In this document: in pieces, positions 1 through 7,817 of the stretch | Layout of the letters: each line of letters starts with the position of its first letter | Numbering within the stretch: the first letter of the stretch is position 1 | NCBI GenBank assembly: GCA_964414755.1 | Contig: CAYPXH010000004.1 | Coordinates: forward strand, 1-64,000 | DNA: 64,000 nucleotides | Origin: JAEUKQ01 sp964414755 | GTDB taxonomy: Bacteria > Pseudomonadota > Alphaproteobacteria > JAEUKQ01 | Direction of reading: 5' to 3' | Notes under the pieces: model-generated | The model's input: only the letters and a program-made list of their open reading frames with translations | What the model was told of the DNA's origin: nothing | Database searches by the model: none | Made by a program: the position numbers and the translations under genes

Positions 1-723
1 TTTAGACTTATCTTCAATTTGTTGCCGCAAGGTTGTTATCAAACTTTCCTTATCAAGGCCAGGTTGAATGGGTGGTAAAAACTCCATTGTGATCAACCCT
101 GGATATTTGAAAACACCTTTTTTAGGCCAATGACGGCCAGAATTAAGGGCCACTGGCACCACCGGTACATTCAAATGCTGATATAGGGCGCTGATACCGT
201 TATGATAAGTGCCTGTTTGTCCAACTGGCATTCGTGTTCCCTCGGGAAAAATCACAATTGATCGTCCTTGTCGTATCCGTTTTTCAGCCTGTTCCAATAA
301 TTGTTGCATGCTACGGCGTTTGGCTTTACGGTTAATGGCAATCATGCGTAACCCCCACATAAACCAACCAAATAAAGGAACCCACAACAGTTCCCGTTTC
401 AAGACAAAAGCCGGTTGTGCGCTTACCAATAAAAAAGTTAAAGTTTCCCATGCGGATTGATGTTTGCTGGCAAAAACAACCGGTCTATTTGGAATATAAT
501 GGCGGTTTACCAGTTGATAACGAATATGGCATATTTCACGCAGCAACCAACAGGTAACACGCACCCACAGACGTCCACATTCGAAGGTTATGGTACGCGA
601 GATGATCAAAAACGGAAGTGACAGGGTTAGAATCACTAAACTCCACCCATAAAAAGCGATAGAAAAGCCAATGGACCGCAGTAAGATTTCTAAATTTAAG
701 GTAGAAGAAGTACATTTTACCAT
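1..723 (-). CDS. plsC: 1-acyl-sn-glycerol-3-phosphate acyltransferase (partial, 3' end outside window)
   Basis: This enzyme acylates lysophosphatidic acid at sn-2 to make phosphatidic acid, the second step of membrane phospholipid synthesis, at the inner membrane. I translated the frame by hand: an open frame of 241 codons starts at an ATG at 723 and runs off the left edge with no stop. An N-terminal hydrophobic segment (about residues 12-42) is followed by the acyltransferase block I KHQSAWET (HX4E in place of the usual HX4D, a variant known in proteobacterial PlsC) and block III FPEGTR. It lies 7 nt downstream of the YdcF-like gene and is probably the last gene of an ftsE-ftsX-ydcF-plsC operon, an arrangement seen in other alphaproteobacteria. 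Identity is firm; the missing C-terminus cannot be judged. Confidence 0.9.
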   Translation of the reverse strand, partial: MVKCTSSTLNLEILLRSIGFSIAFYGWSLVILTLSLPFLIISRTITFECGRLWVRVTCWLLREICHIRYQLVNRHYIPNRPVVFASKHQSAWETLTFLLVSAQPAFVLKRELLWVPLFGWFMWGLRMIAINRKAKRRSMQQLLEQAEKRIRQGRSIVIFPEGTRMPVGQTGTYHNGISALYQHLNVPVVPVALNSGRHWPKKGVFKYPGLITMEFLPPIQPGLDKESLITTLRQQIEDKSK

Positions 724-730
724 GCGCCAC

Positions 731-1387
731 TTATTCCTGGTGGTTGTGCAAAAGTTTATTGAGCAATTGTCTTACCGAGACTAATAAAAATTTATTATAT
801 TCCCCGATTAACTTCCAGACATAGTTTATACGGATTTTGCCTTGATCGAGTTTTGTAACAAAATCAGACGGAACCGACAAATAGTATAGTGTAACCTTTG
901 GCATGGCTGCTTGTAATTCTTTTAGGCTGCGCAATAGGTGATAATCAGAGGTGACAATAACTAATTGCCGATAATCATGCTGTTCAACCCAATTTTTTGT
1001 TTCTTCGGCATTACCGATGGTATCTTTGGCTGCATGTCCAAGCTCGATACAACAGGAAAGGTTTGCTATATTATGACCTGGGAATGATGATTTTAGTAGC
1101 GTTAGCAGCATCATTAATGATACGGATGGATCAACGCCAGAAATCAACAGGCGATCAACCTTATGATCCAGCAATAACTTAATCCCATATTCGATACGCC
1201 ATAACCCAGGGCCACCCGTTAATATGACGCCAGCTGGCAGAGAAAATTTTTCTGGCAAAACCGAGGTACGGGGAATTTGATTAAAATAACCAATAAAACC
1301 AATAAGCCAACAACCAACAAGAAACAGAATTGCACGGCAAAATCGGCACTTTTTTAAGGTTAGAATAGAAAAGATGCGAAAGATCAT
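731..1387 (-). CDS. YdcF/DUF218 family membrane protein
   Basis: YdcF/SanA-like DUF218 proteins are membrane-anchored Rossmann-like proteins linked to envelope integrity; the biochemical activity is unsettled. The ATG at 1387 follows the ftsX stop by 2 nt (TGA-AA-ATG), so I prefer it to the upstream in-frame start at 1483, which would overlap ftsX by about 90 nt. The protein is 218 aa. A transmembrane segment lies near the N-terminus (about residues 16-35). The DUF218 signature follows: ILTGGPG, then LLISGV, the DTIGNAEET acidic motif and VTSDYHLLRS. Close packing between ftsX and plsC suggests translational coupling and a shared role in envelope growth, which is inference from neighbourhood. 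Confidence 0.85.
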   Translation of the reverse strand: MIFRIFSILTLKKCRFCRAILFLVGCWLIGFIGYFNQIPRTSVLPEKFSLPAGVILTGGPGLWRIEYGIKLLLDHKVDRLLISGVDPSVSLMMLLTLLKSSFPGHNIANLSCCIELGHAAKDTIGNAEETKNWVEQHDYRQLVIVTSDYHLLRSLKELQAAMPKVTLYYLSVPSDFVTKLDQGKIRINYVWKLIGEYNKFLLVSVRQLLNKLLHNHQE

Positions 1388-1389
1388 TT

Positions 1390-2262
1390 TCAAGATAATG
1401 CACGCAAAACAGTATAACGGGCGGTAAACATAGCGATCATTCCCGCTGATAAAGGGAGCAGTGATAACAAAACCCAGTGCCAAAACGAAAGTGTTAGACG
1501 CGGTAGGATAACTGAACTTAAAGAACCCAGTAAATATTCAATTGCCAGTAAGGTTAGGCCTGCCATGCAAGCACCAATAAACCCGCCTACCAAGCCAAGT
1601 CTTAGAGAATGATACTGAAATTGCCGGGCAATATAGCGGTTGGGTGCGCCAACAAGGTGAACAATATCAACGATACGCCGGTTAATGGCAAGACCGGTTT
1701 GTGTTACAAAAATAACCGTAACTACTGTTGCTGCACCAACCACCAGGATAAGTAAATAAGCCAATCCCTGCAAAGATTCGGCAAAACTAAGAAGCTCAGC
1801 CAACCAACCCTGATGATCGTCAAGTAAAATATCTGGTGACAAGGTGTTTAATGCCTGGCGCAGATTGGCAACATTGGATGGGTTGGTTGACAGATATTCA
1901 ATTGCTATCAGTTCTGGGATAGGTAGTTCACCAAAATTCAGGTTATTGCCTAGCCAAGGTTCCAACATTTTGCGGGTTTCTACCGGGTCTATCACCTGTG
2001 ACCGCACAATCCAATTTGTGTTGTTAATGACCTGGACAGTTTTTTCACGCAACGAGTTTTGCGCAGCTGGGGCTAATTGGGTTGGCAGCATCACCGTCAT
2101 TGTTCCTTGTAGACCGCTGTTCCAGCGTGCAGCCAGGCGGTCAAGTGCCAAACTGCTGGCCAAGGCAAGCATGCCAATATAAACCATGAAAGCCATGATC
2201 CAGGGCAAGAAACGACCAGAGGAATCATGACCAAGCGGTAGGGCGGGTGCAAGCAGGCGCAT
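1390..2262 (-). CDS. ftsX: cell division protein FtsX (permease-like subunit)
   Basis: FtsX is the membrane partner of the ATPase FtsE; the FtsEX complex sits at the divisome and controls periplasmic peptidoglycan hydrolases. The 290-aa protein has the expected plan: one N-terminal transmembrane helix (about residues 20-42), a periplasmic domain of roughly 110 residues, and three C-terminal helices (around residues 165-190, 215-240 and 262-282). The motif RIVDIVHLVGAPNRYIA between helices is typical of FtsX. The start ATG at 2262 is one nucleotide after the ftsE stop (TAG-C-ATG), so the two subunits are translationally coupled. Length matches the alphaproteobacterial family. Confidence 0.93.
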   Translation of the reverse strand: MRLLAPALPLGHDSSGRFLPWIMAFMVYIGMLALASSLALDRLAARWNSGLQGTMTVMLPTQLAPAAQNSLREKTVQVINNTNWIVRSQVIDPVETRKMLEPWLGNNLNFGELPIPELIAIEYLSTNPSNVANLRQALNTLSPDILLDDHQGWLAELLSFAESLQGLAYLLILVVGAATVVTVIFVTQTGLAINRRIVDIVHLVGAPNRYIARQFQYHSLRLGLVGGFIGACMAGLTLLAIEYLLGSLSSVILPRLTLSFWHWVLLSLLPLSAGMIAMFTARYTVLRALS

Positions 2263-2263
2263 G

Positions 2264-2932
2264 CTATTTTTTTCCGGGTATAATTGTTAAATGTCCACCA
2301 TCGATATGCAATTGCGGATATGGAAAGCGTTCAATTAAATTTTCACTATGGGTTGCAATAATAACGGTTGTCCCCGTTTTATTAAGTTCTTCAAATAAAT
2401 ACATAAGGCGCATAGACATAGGTTCATCCAGGTTGCCGGTTGGTTCATCGGCAAGCAACAGACTTGGGCGGCTAATAATAGCGCGAGCAATAGCAACACG
2501 CTGTTGTTGTCCACCAGACAGGGTTTTGGGGTAATTATAAAGATAATCAGCCAATCCAACCCAAATCAATAATTCAGACACGTGATCGCGAATTTTATTT
2601 TCCGGAAACCCAATAACTTTTAACGGCAATGCAACGTTTTCAAAGGCGGTTAAATTATCAAGCAAGCGAAAATCCTGAAAAACTACACCGATGCGCCGCC
2701 TGATTAACGGATATTGTTGTCTGGGTAAACGCCCAACATTATAGCCAAACAAACGCAACGTGCCATTAGAAGGCTGCTGGTCCAAATACATAAGGCGCAG
2801 CAAAGAAGACTTTCCTGCCCCGCTGGGACCGGTTAAGAAATGAAAGCTTCCGGGCTGCAATTTTAGGGAAATGTCACGTAGGATTTCTGGGTCATTCCCA
2901 TAGCGCATGGATACTTGTTCAAGAAAAACCAA
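2264..2932 (-). CDS. ftsE: cell division ATP-binding protein FtsE
   Basis: FtsE is the cytoplasmic ATPase of the FtsEX complex. Visible motifs are Walker A GPSGAGKS, Q-loop VVFQDFRLL, signature LSGGQQQR, Walker B LLLADEPTGNLD and the switch histidine in IIATHS. I place the start at the TTG at 2932 (protein begins MVFLEQVSMRYGN): the sequence GGAGG lies 4 nt upstream and the N-terminus then aligns with the family. The open frame extends to another TTG at 2950, but that version would contain the ribosome-binding site inside the coding region. The protein is about 222 aa, normal for FtsE. It is the first gene of the ftsE-ftsX-ydcF-plsC run; no promoter is obvious in the 120 nt before it. Confidence 0.94.
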   Translation of the reverse strand: MVFLEQVSMRYGNDPEILRDISLKLQPGSFHFLTGPSGAGKSSLLRLMYLDQQPSNGTLRLFGYNVGRLPRQQYPLIRRRIGVVFQDFRLLDNLTAFENVALPLKVIGFPENKIRDHVSELLIWVGLADYLYNYPKTLSGGQQQRVAIARAIISRPSLLLADEPTGNLDEPMSMRLMYLFEELNKTGTTVIIATHSENLIERFPYPQLHIDGGHLTIIPGKK

Positions 2933-3072
2933 CTTTCCTCCAGCGTGCAATCTGTTGATCGCTTATAATATGCTTGATTCAGCCAATCATAGGCAAGATA
3001 TTTTTGCAGCAACAGCCAGTAAGAACAACACTGTTGCAGAAATAAATAACAGTACATACTTTTTTTGCTAAA

Positions 3073-4002
3073 TTATTTCAGTGTTGTCATCATCTCGTCC
3101 CATTCACGTTTGCTAAGGCCGCTGTTTTCTTGGGTTACGGCCTCTCCACGGAGCATTTTGCGAATCACGTGCAAAGCAGGGGCAGAAAATTGTGCGGCAC
3201 CCAGCCGATACCGGCAAAAAGCCCCGTAAGCCGCTGGCACCCATTGCTCAACCGTTTTCAGCATGACATCGGCATAAGCCCGAATTTCATATTGGGCATG
3301 TGGATGTGCACGTAAGGCCAGAAAATGAAACAGATTATGTAAATCTATTTTCCAATACCATTGGGTATAAAAATTCAATGATAGACGCATCCTGGCTAAC
3401 TCGCGTGCCAAACCGGTTTCTTCAGCGGCAATAATTTTACCTTCCTCATCTTCATTCATCAATTGCGTATAGTCATTAAAAGCTTTTAGTGATTCTTGTT
3501 TCAAAAGCTCAAGCACCTGCTGGGCGCGCTTTGCCTCGAGCATATCACCCCGACCTTGCCGATTTTTCTGTGATTGTGCAGCCAACTGCGATTCATCGGG
3601 GATATAAAATTCATTTTCCATAATCGAATAACGCGCAGAATATTCATTAACGTTAGCTGTGCGATGCCGAATCCATTGCCGCGCGATAAAGATAGGCAGT
3701 TTGACATGGTACTTAATTTCACACATCTCAAAGGGTGTGGTATGGTGATGGCGCATTAAATAATCAATTAATCCCTGATCTTCCCGGACTGTCTTGGTTC
3801 CTTTGCCATAAGATACGCGGGCAGCTTGTACAATTGCGGCGTCGTTACCCATATAATCGATAACCCGTATAAAACCATGGTCTAATACGGGTAAAGCTTT
3901 ATATAAAATCTGTTCAAGCGTTGCTACGGTTGGGCGTAATGTAGGGGACGATTGTTGGCGCTGTGCATCTATCAGCGCTTGTTGGTCGGTTTTTATGGGC
4001 AT
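3073..4002 (-). CDS. thyX: FAD-dependent thymidylate synthase ThyX
   Basis: ThyX makes dTMP from dUMP using methylene-tetrahydrofolate and reduced FAD, replacing classical ThyA. The family signature RHRX7S is visible as RHRTANVNEYS. Other family features are the N-terminal VLDHGFIRVIDYMG block and HRLSLNFYTQWYWKIDLHNL-type residues in the second half. I prefer the ATG at 4002 (MPIKTDQQALIDAQR, 309 aa) because AAGG lies 7 nt upstream and related proteins begin with this MPxxxDQQ-type N-terminus. An upstream in-frame ATG at 4035 would add 11 residues without a clear ribosome-binding site. The gene is transcribed away from the divergent tmRNA gene. The dut gene elsewhere in the window supplies the dUMP. 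Confidence 0.95.
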   Translation of the reverse strand: MPIKTDQQALIDAQRQQSSPTLRPTVATLEQILYKALPVLDHGFIRVIDYMGNDAAIVQAARVSYGKGTKTVREDQGLIDYLMRHHHTTPFEMCEIKYHVKLPIFIARQWIRHRTANVNEYSARYSIMENEFYIPDESQLAAQSQKNRQGRGDMLEAKRAQQVLELLKQESLKAFNDYTQLMNEDEEGKIIAAEETGLARELARMRLSLNFYTQWYWKIDLHNLFHFLALRAHPHAQYEIRAYADVMLKTVEQWVPAAYGAFCRYRLGAAQFSAPALHVIRKMLRGEAVTQENSGLSKREWDEMMTTLK

Positions 4003-4090
4003 TCTTATTCCTTGTATCGTAGCAGGTTGTTTCATTTTGATTTTATTTTATAAAGGGGCTTTAATCCAAGCAAGATATGATATATATTAA

Positions 4091-4370
4091 ACATGTTGCG
4101 CAAGCAACTATGGCGATAAATACTTTGTGTAATAAACATTGCGGACCCGGGGGCAGTACCCGGCGCCTCCACCATAAGGCCTTTTATTATGGGGGCGAAA
4201 TAGGTTTGACGGATGTGGTAAAGACAAAGCGTTTGCCCGGCATTGTACCGCCGTTATCGGGCTACTTTAAAAATGCCAACGACAATCATAGTCTGGCTGT
4301 AGCTGCCTAATTGAAAGGCAAGCGCGCGGTTCTGGAAGGGCACCGGGCAACAGAAGCCCTTCCGCTGTAA
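4091..4370 (+). ncRNA. ssrA: tmRNA, circularly permuted two-piece form
   Basis: The RNA rescues stalled ribosomes and adds a degradation tag. The acceptor piece comes first: a T-arm-like hairpin (CCGGG 4147-4151 with CCCGG 4159-4163, 7-nt loop), then CGCCTCC and encoded ACCA ending at 4174. A 16-nt AT-rich spacer (4175-4190) separates it from the coding piece, which starts GGGGGCG at 4191. The two ends pair into a 7-bp acceptor stem with G3-U70, the alanine identity element. CTTTGT (4123-4128) can pair with ACAAAG (4224-4229) as part of the long helix, and GCCCG/CGGGC (4235-4239/4258-4262) fits pseudoknot 1. The tag reading frame is at 4275-4310 and reads ANDNHSLAVAA then TAA. GGAAGGGC/GCCCTTCC (4334-4341/4356-4363) forms a 3' hairpin. 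The 5' end is approximate; a GUUGC-GCAA-GCAAC tetraloop hairpin lies at 4095-4108. Confidence 0.94.
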
Positions 4371-4403
4371 ACATAGCAATTAAAGTCTTCACGGGGGATC
4401 GGC

Positions 4404-4997
4404 ATGACAAAACAATCGGCGCAACTACAATATGACATTCTGGTTGCAAACGCGCTGCGCGGTATTGTTCGCCACGTTCTTGAAGAAGTGGTTGTTAATG
4501 GGTTGCCTGGCACCCATCATTTTTACATTACCTTTCGCACCCAAGATGCGGATGTTTTGATTAGCCCATGGTTAAAAGCCAAATATAATCCAACCATGAC
4601 CATTGTGTTACAAAATCAGTTTTGGAATTTGGTGGTTAAACCCGAATTTTTTAGTGTAAATTTGTCATTCAACGGCAAAATGGAGACCCTAAAAATACCT
4701 TTTACCGCTTTGGTAAGTTTTGCCGATCCATCCGTTAATTTTGGGCTGCAATTTGTTGTAAACCCTGAAGCGGTTGCGACTTCGGATGATAAAAATTTAC
4801 CTAGTGTTGAAGAACAAAAATCACTGCCAACAAAGCTGGCTGATACAGAAAAAATGCCTCCGGTCAAGGAACAGCAGCAGCTTGAAAAAGAAACCCAGCA
4901 AGCTTATAACCCTGGTGATACAGCAGCCAAGCCCAAAAAAGCCGAAGAACCCAAGGTTGTCTCTCTAGATCAGTTTCGCAAGAAAAATAATAAGTAA
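4404..4997 (+). CDS. sspB: ClpXP adaptor SspB (alpha type)
   Basis: SspB binds the tmRNA-encoded tag on rescued proteins and tethers them to ClpXP for degradation. The 197-aa protein begins with the alphaproteobacterial SspB pattern: LQYDILVANALRGIVRHVL, then GLPGTHHFYITF, MTIVLQNQFWNLVV and a DPSVNFGLQF strand near residue 112. After about residue 125 it becomes a Lys/Glu/Gln-rich flexible linker and ends with VVSLDQFRKK (about residues 184-194), which matches the ClpX-binding tail. The gene starts 33 nt after the end of the tmRNA hairpin, on the same strand, with GGGGGAT before the ATG. The tmRNA it serves is therefore its direct upstream neighbour. It converges on pyk, 20 nt away. Confidence 0.92.
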   Translation: MTKQSAQLQYDILVANALRGIVRHVLEEVVVNGLPGTHHFYITFRTQDADVLISPWLKAKYNPTMTIVLQNQFWNLVVKPEFFSVNLSFNGKMETLKIPFTALVSFADPSVNFGLQFVVNPEAVATSDDKNLPSVEEQKSLPTKLADTEKMPPVKEQQQLEKETQQAYNPGDTAAKPKKAEEPKVVSLDQFRKKNNK

Positions 4998-5017
4998 CAA
5001 TCGTTCCTTACCAAAAA

Positions 5018-6430
5018 CTATACCTGGGCGATGCGTAGGGTGTTGGTTGAACCAGGTGTCCCAAAAGGTACACCCGCTGTAACCACCAGTTTCTGACCTG
5101 GTTTAGCAAAGCCTTCTTGCAAAGCGATTTTGCTGGCTTTTTCGATAACCTGTCCAAAAGTATCGGCTTCTATGTGGTATACGCAATGCGTGCCCCATAA
5201 TAATGACAAACGTCGCGAAGTTCTGATGTCGGAAGGCAGGCATATAATTGGAACTTCTGGCCGTTCCCGTGCTGCTCGTAATGTTGTTGAACCTGATGCA
5301 GTGTAAGTAACAATTGCTGCTGCAGAAATGGTATGAGCAACCTGGGCGGCGGCTGCGGTAATAGCATCTGAGGCAGTGGGTTCAAGTTCAAAATGCTGGG
5401 CATCCATAATGCGTCGATATAGTGGGTCGCCCTCGGTATACATGATAATACGATTCATCATGGCCACTGCCTCGGTTGGATAAGAGCCTGAAGCACTCTC
5501 TGCTGAAAGCATCACAGCATCAGCACCGTCATAAACGGCAGTTGCGACATCAGAAGCTTCAGCACGAGTTGGGGCTGGCGCTTGAATCATTGATTCAAGC
5601 ATCTGCGTAGCAACAATAACAGGTTTGCCCAAGCGCCGGCATGCGGCAATTATTTTCTTTTGCACTGCTGGTATGGATTCTGGTGGCATTTCAACACCCA
5701 AATCACCGCGGGCAACCATAACCGCTTGCCCTAGTTTTACGAGCTCATCTAGACGGTCTACGGCGGATGGCTTTTCGATCTTAACAATAATACCTGCACG
5801 ACCATTGATAATTTGTGCGGCCTCGATCACATCTTCGGGTCGTTGGACGAACGATAACGCCACCCAGTCAACACCAAGGCCAAGACCAAAATTAAGGTCT
5901 TCCCGATCTTTTTTTGTTAAAGCGGACAAAGGCAAAACAAGTGAAGGGATATTAACCCCTTTACGGTCACTTAATTTGCCACCGATAACAACGGTGGTTG
6001 TTACTTCATTTGGGCCTAGTTCGCGAACTTTAAGCCGAATTTTCCCGTCATCAAGCAGCAAGTCTGTGCCCAGTTTTAGGGCAGAAAGAATATCGGCATG
6101 GGGAAAGTTAACTCGTTCGGCCGATCCCAAATCGGTTTTCAGATCCAGTTTAAATTTTTGCCCTTGTTGCAATGTTACGGCGCCATTGACAAACTGACCA
6201 ACCCTTAGCTTTGGTCCTTGCAGGTCAAGCATGATTCCAATAGGGCGGTTCCATTTTTTTTCAACATCACGAATAATTTGATAACGCTGCTGATGATCCT
6301 GGTGCGTGCCATGGCTGAAATTTAAGCGAAAAACATCTGCTCCTGCCAGAAAAAGCTGTTCAATCATGGTAGCAGACGAACTGGCTGGTCCAAGTGTTGC
6401 AACAATTTTGGCGCGGCGGTCACGTTTCAT
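5018..6430 (-). CDS. pyk: pyruvate kinase
   Basis: The enzyme converts phosphoenolpyruvate and ADP to pyruvate and ATP, the last step of glycolysis or of the Entner-Doudoroff pathway. The 470-aa sequence starts RRAKIVATLGPAS and contains MLDLQGPKLRVG, the substrate and metal-binding VARGDLGVEMP, the signature IVKIEKPSAVDRLDEL (catalytic Lys in IEKP), VATQMLESM and MLSAESASGSYP. The C-terminal regulatory domain is complete and ends NTLRIAQV. In several alphaproteobacteria pyk sits beside a formylglutamate amidohydrolase homologue and DUF2312; the same grouping is found here with the divergent gene at 6580. Confidence 0.97.
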   Translation of the reverse strand: MKRDRRAKIVATLGPASSSATMIEQLFLAGADVFRLNFSHGTHQDHQQRYQIIRDVEKKWNRPIGIMLDLQGPKLRVGQFVNGAVTLQQGQKFKLDLKTDLGSAERVNFPHADILSALKLGTDLLLDDGKIRLKVRELGPNEVTTTVVIGGKLSDRKGVNIPSLVLPLSALTKKDREDLNFGLGLGVDWVALSFVQRPEDVIEAAQIINGRAGIIVKIEKPSAVDRLDELVKLGQAVMVARGDLGVEMPPESIPAVQKKIIAACRRLGKPVIVATQMLESMIQAPAPTRAEASDVATAVYDGADAVMLSAESASGSYPTEAVAMMNRIIMYTEGDPLYRRIMDAQHFELEPTASDAITAAAAQVAHTISAAAIVTYTASGSTTLRAARERPEVPIICLPSDIRTSRRLSLLWGTHCVYHIEADTFGQVIEKASKIALQEGFAKPGQKLVVTAGVPFGTPGSTNTLRIAQV

Positions 6431-6579
6431 TGATTTTTTCCCTACATTTATCCAATTAATCTAAGCAAAAGACCAATTGTACGATAATAAAATACGGATT
6501 ATATTTTTTTCAAAGGCTAATCCTAGTTGGAAATGTTGTTTTTGGTCAAGCGGCAACCTTTGGGGGTAGAAGATTTTAG

Positions 6580-7344
6580 ATGATCTTATTACGTGAAAAT
6601 GATGCGCCAGCCTATCAATTTTATATGGGATCAGATGATAATCCCTGGATTATTTTGGGGGACCACGCTGGATGGTTGTTTCCTAAAGAAAATGATTTTG
6701 CTTTATCAACACGAGATCGGCAACGCCATATTACGTATGATTTGGGTGTAAAAAAACTGTTATCTATCTTATCTACGCAGTTTTCTGCGCATGTTATAAT
6801 TGGCAATTATTCACGTTTGGTAATCGATTTAAATAGACCCCTGAACCATCCGACATCGATTGTTCAGGTTAGTGATGGAACAATCATATCAGCAAACCAG
6901 CAACTATCAGAGCAAGAGCGTTATGCGCGCCAGGACCAGATATTCTGGCCTTATCACCGCCAAATTCAACGGGTGATAGGGCGTCTGATCAGTCGGGGTA
7001 TAACACCAAACTTATTATCAATTCACAGTTTTTGCCCCAAATTACAAGGCCAGGAGCCAAGACCATGGCATGCCGGAATTTTGTGGAATCTTGATGAAAG
7101 ATTAGCGTTAAAACTTTATAATTTTCTGTTAACAGAAAGCGGTTGGGTGATTGGACAGAATCAGCCATATAGCGGGCGTGATCCATGTGCTTTTACGCTT
7201 CCATTCCATGCCGAGCCTCTTGGACTGCCGCATGCCTTACTTGAAATACGGCAGGATATGTTGAAATCTGAAAATCAAATTCAAAAATGGGTTGCTTTAA
7301 TAAAAGTTTTTATGACGAATCATGTTGTGACGCAAAAAACGTAA
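6580..7344 (+). CDS. N-formylglutamate amidohydrolase family protein
   Basis: The family contains hydrolases that release formate from N-formylglutamate late in histidine degradation, but many alphaproteobacterial members lie outside hut operons and their substrate is not established. The 254-aa protein has no signal peptide. Visible family features are GDHAGWLFP near residue 28 (the DHAS/DHAG-type metal-binding block), an LVIDLNRPLNHP block, LLSIHSFCP and RPWHAGILWN. The protein ends in a helical region. No hut genes are nearby. The neighbours pyk (divergent) and gapR (140 nt downstream, same strand) form a combination repeated in other alphaproteobacteria. Family assignment is firm; substrate is inference. 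Confidence 0.85.
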   Translation: MILLRENDAPAYQFYMGSDDNPWIILGDHAGWLFPKENDFALSTRDRQRHITYDLGVKKLLSILSTQFSAHVIIGNYSRLVIDLNRPLNHPTSIVQVSDGTIISANQQLSEQERYARQDQIFWPYHRQIQRVIGRLISRGITPNLLSIHSFCPKLQGQEPRPWHAGILWNLDERLALKLYNFLLTESGWVIGQNQPYSGRDPCAFTLPFHAEPLGLPHALLEIRQDMLKSENQIQKWVALIKVFMTNHVVTQKT

Positions 7345-7413
7345 ATCGCCGTATATGAAAACGCGGCTTGTCAATAAAAAAACTTTTGTTTTAATAATTA
7401 TTGTCAAAAGCAG

Positions 7414-7442
7414 TTGTGATGACTGGCAAATCTCTTTATGGT
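7414..7442 (+). promoter_or_regulatory. candidate sigma-70 promoter upstream of gapR
   Basis: TTGTGA at 7414-7419 and TATGGT at 7437-7442 are separated by 17 nt, about 40 nt before the gapR start. The match to consensus is partial, so this is a weak prediction. Confidence 0.3.
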
Positions 7443-7483
7443 ACTATCACTTTTGCTTTATTAACATGTTTTTGGGGCTAATC

Positions 7484-7726
7484 ATGACGCAAATTGGTGG
7501 AGTTACTGGCGAACAGCTGCGTTCATTTATTGAACGCATCGAAAAATTGGAACAAGAAAAAACCGAACTTATGCAAACAATTCGGGAAGTTTACAGCGAA
7601 GCGAAGGGTTCCGGGTATGACACCAAGATTATGCGGCAAATTGTCCGTCTTCGCAAAATGGAAGATCAGGCGCGCCGCGAGCAGGAAGAATTGCTTGATC
7701 TTTATAAAAACGCCGTTGGACTATAA
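7484..7726 (+). CDS. gapR: GapR-like nucleoid-associated protein (DUF2312)
   Basis: DUF2312 proteins, studied as GapR in Caulobacter, are small coiled-coil DNA-binding proteins that encircle AT-rich or overtwisted DNA ahead of replication and transcription. The ATG at 7484 gives 80 aa starting MTQIGGVTGEQLRSFIERIE, which is the family N-terminus; the open frame extends 43 codons upstream but that part is AT-rich and unlike the family. The helical stretch IEKLEQEKTELMQTIREVY is followed by the conserved EAKGSGYDTKIMRQIVRLRK segment and a short helix ending in LLDLYKNAVGL. It lies downstream of the formylglutamate amidohydrolase homologue and converges on oppF. Confidence 0.9.
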   Translation: MTQIGGVTGEQLRSFIERIEKLEQEKTELMQTIREVYSEAKGSGYDTKIMRQIVRLRKMEDQARREQEELLDLYKNAVGL

Positions 7727-7817
7727 CGTTTCATATCAACGTCTTAAAAAACCGAACCTATCCCCAAACATTCAATAATCCTCTTAAAACCAGCCAACTT
7801 GTTTTGATGGGCTACGG

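Noticed and set aside
536..730. A 64-codon minus-strand frame starting at a GTG at 730
   Set aside because: It is an out-of-frame shadow of plsC, whose true frame starts at 723 and runs off the left edge.
3009..3037. Inverted repeat GCAACAG/CTGTTGC between thyX and ftsE, considered as a terminator
   Set aside because: The stem is only 7 bp with a 15-nt loop and has no T run on the minus strand.
4077..4310. A 77-codon plus-strand frame ending in ANDNHSLAVAA
   Set aside because: It is the tmRNA gene read through; only the last 11 codons and the stop are translated, as the proteolysis tag.
7494..7778. A 94-codon plus-strand frame overlapping gapR
   Set aside because: It is a frame shadow of the gapR coding sequence and has no family similarity.
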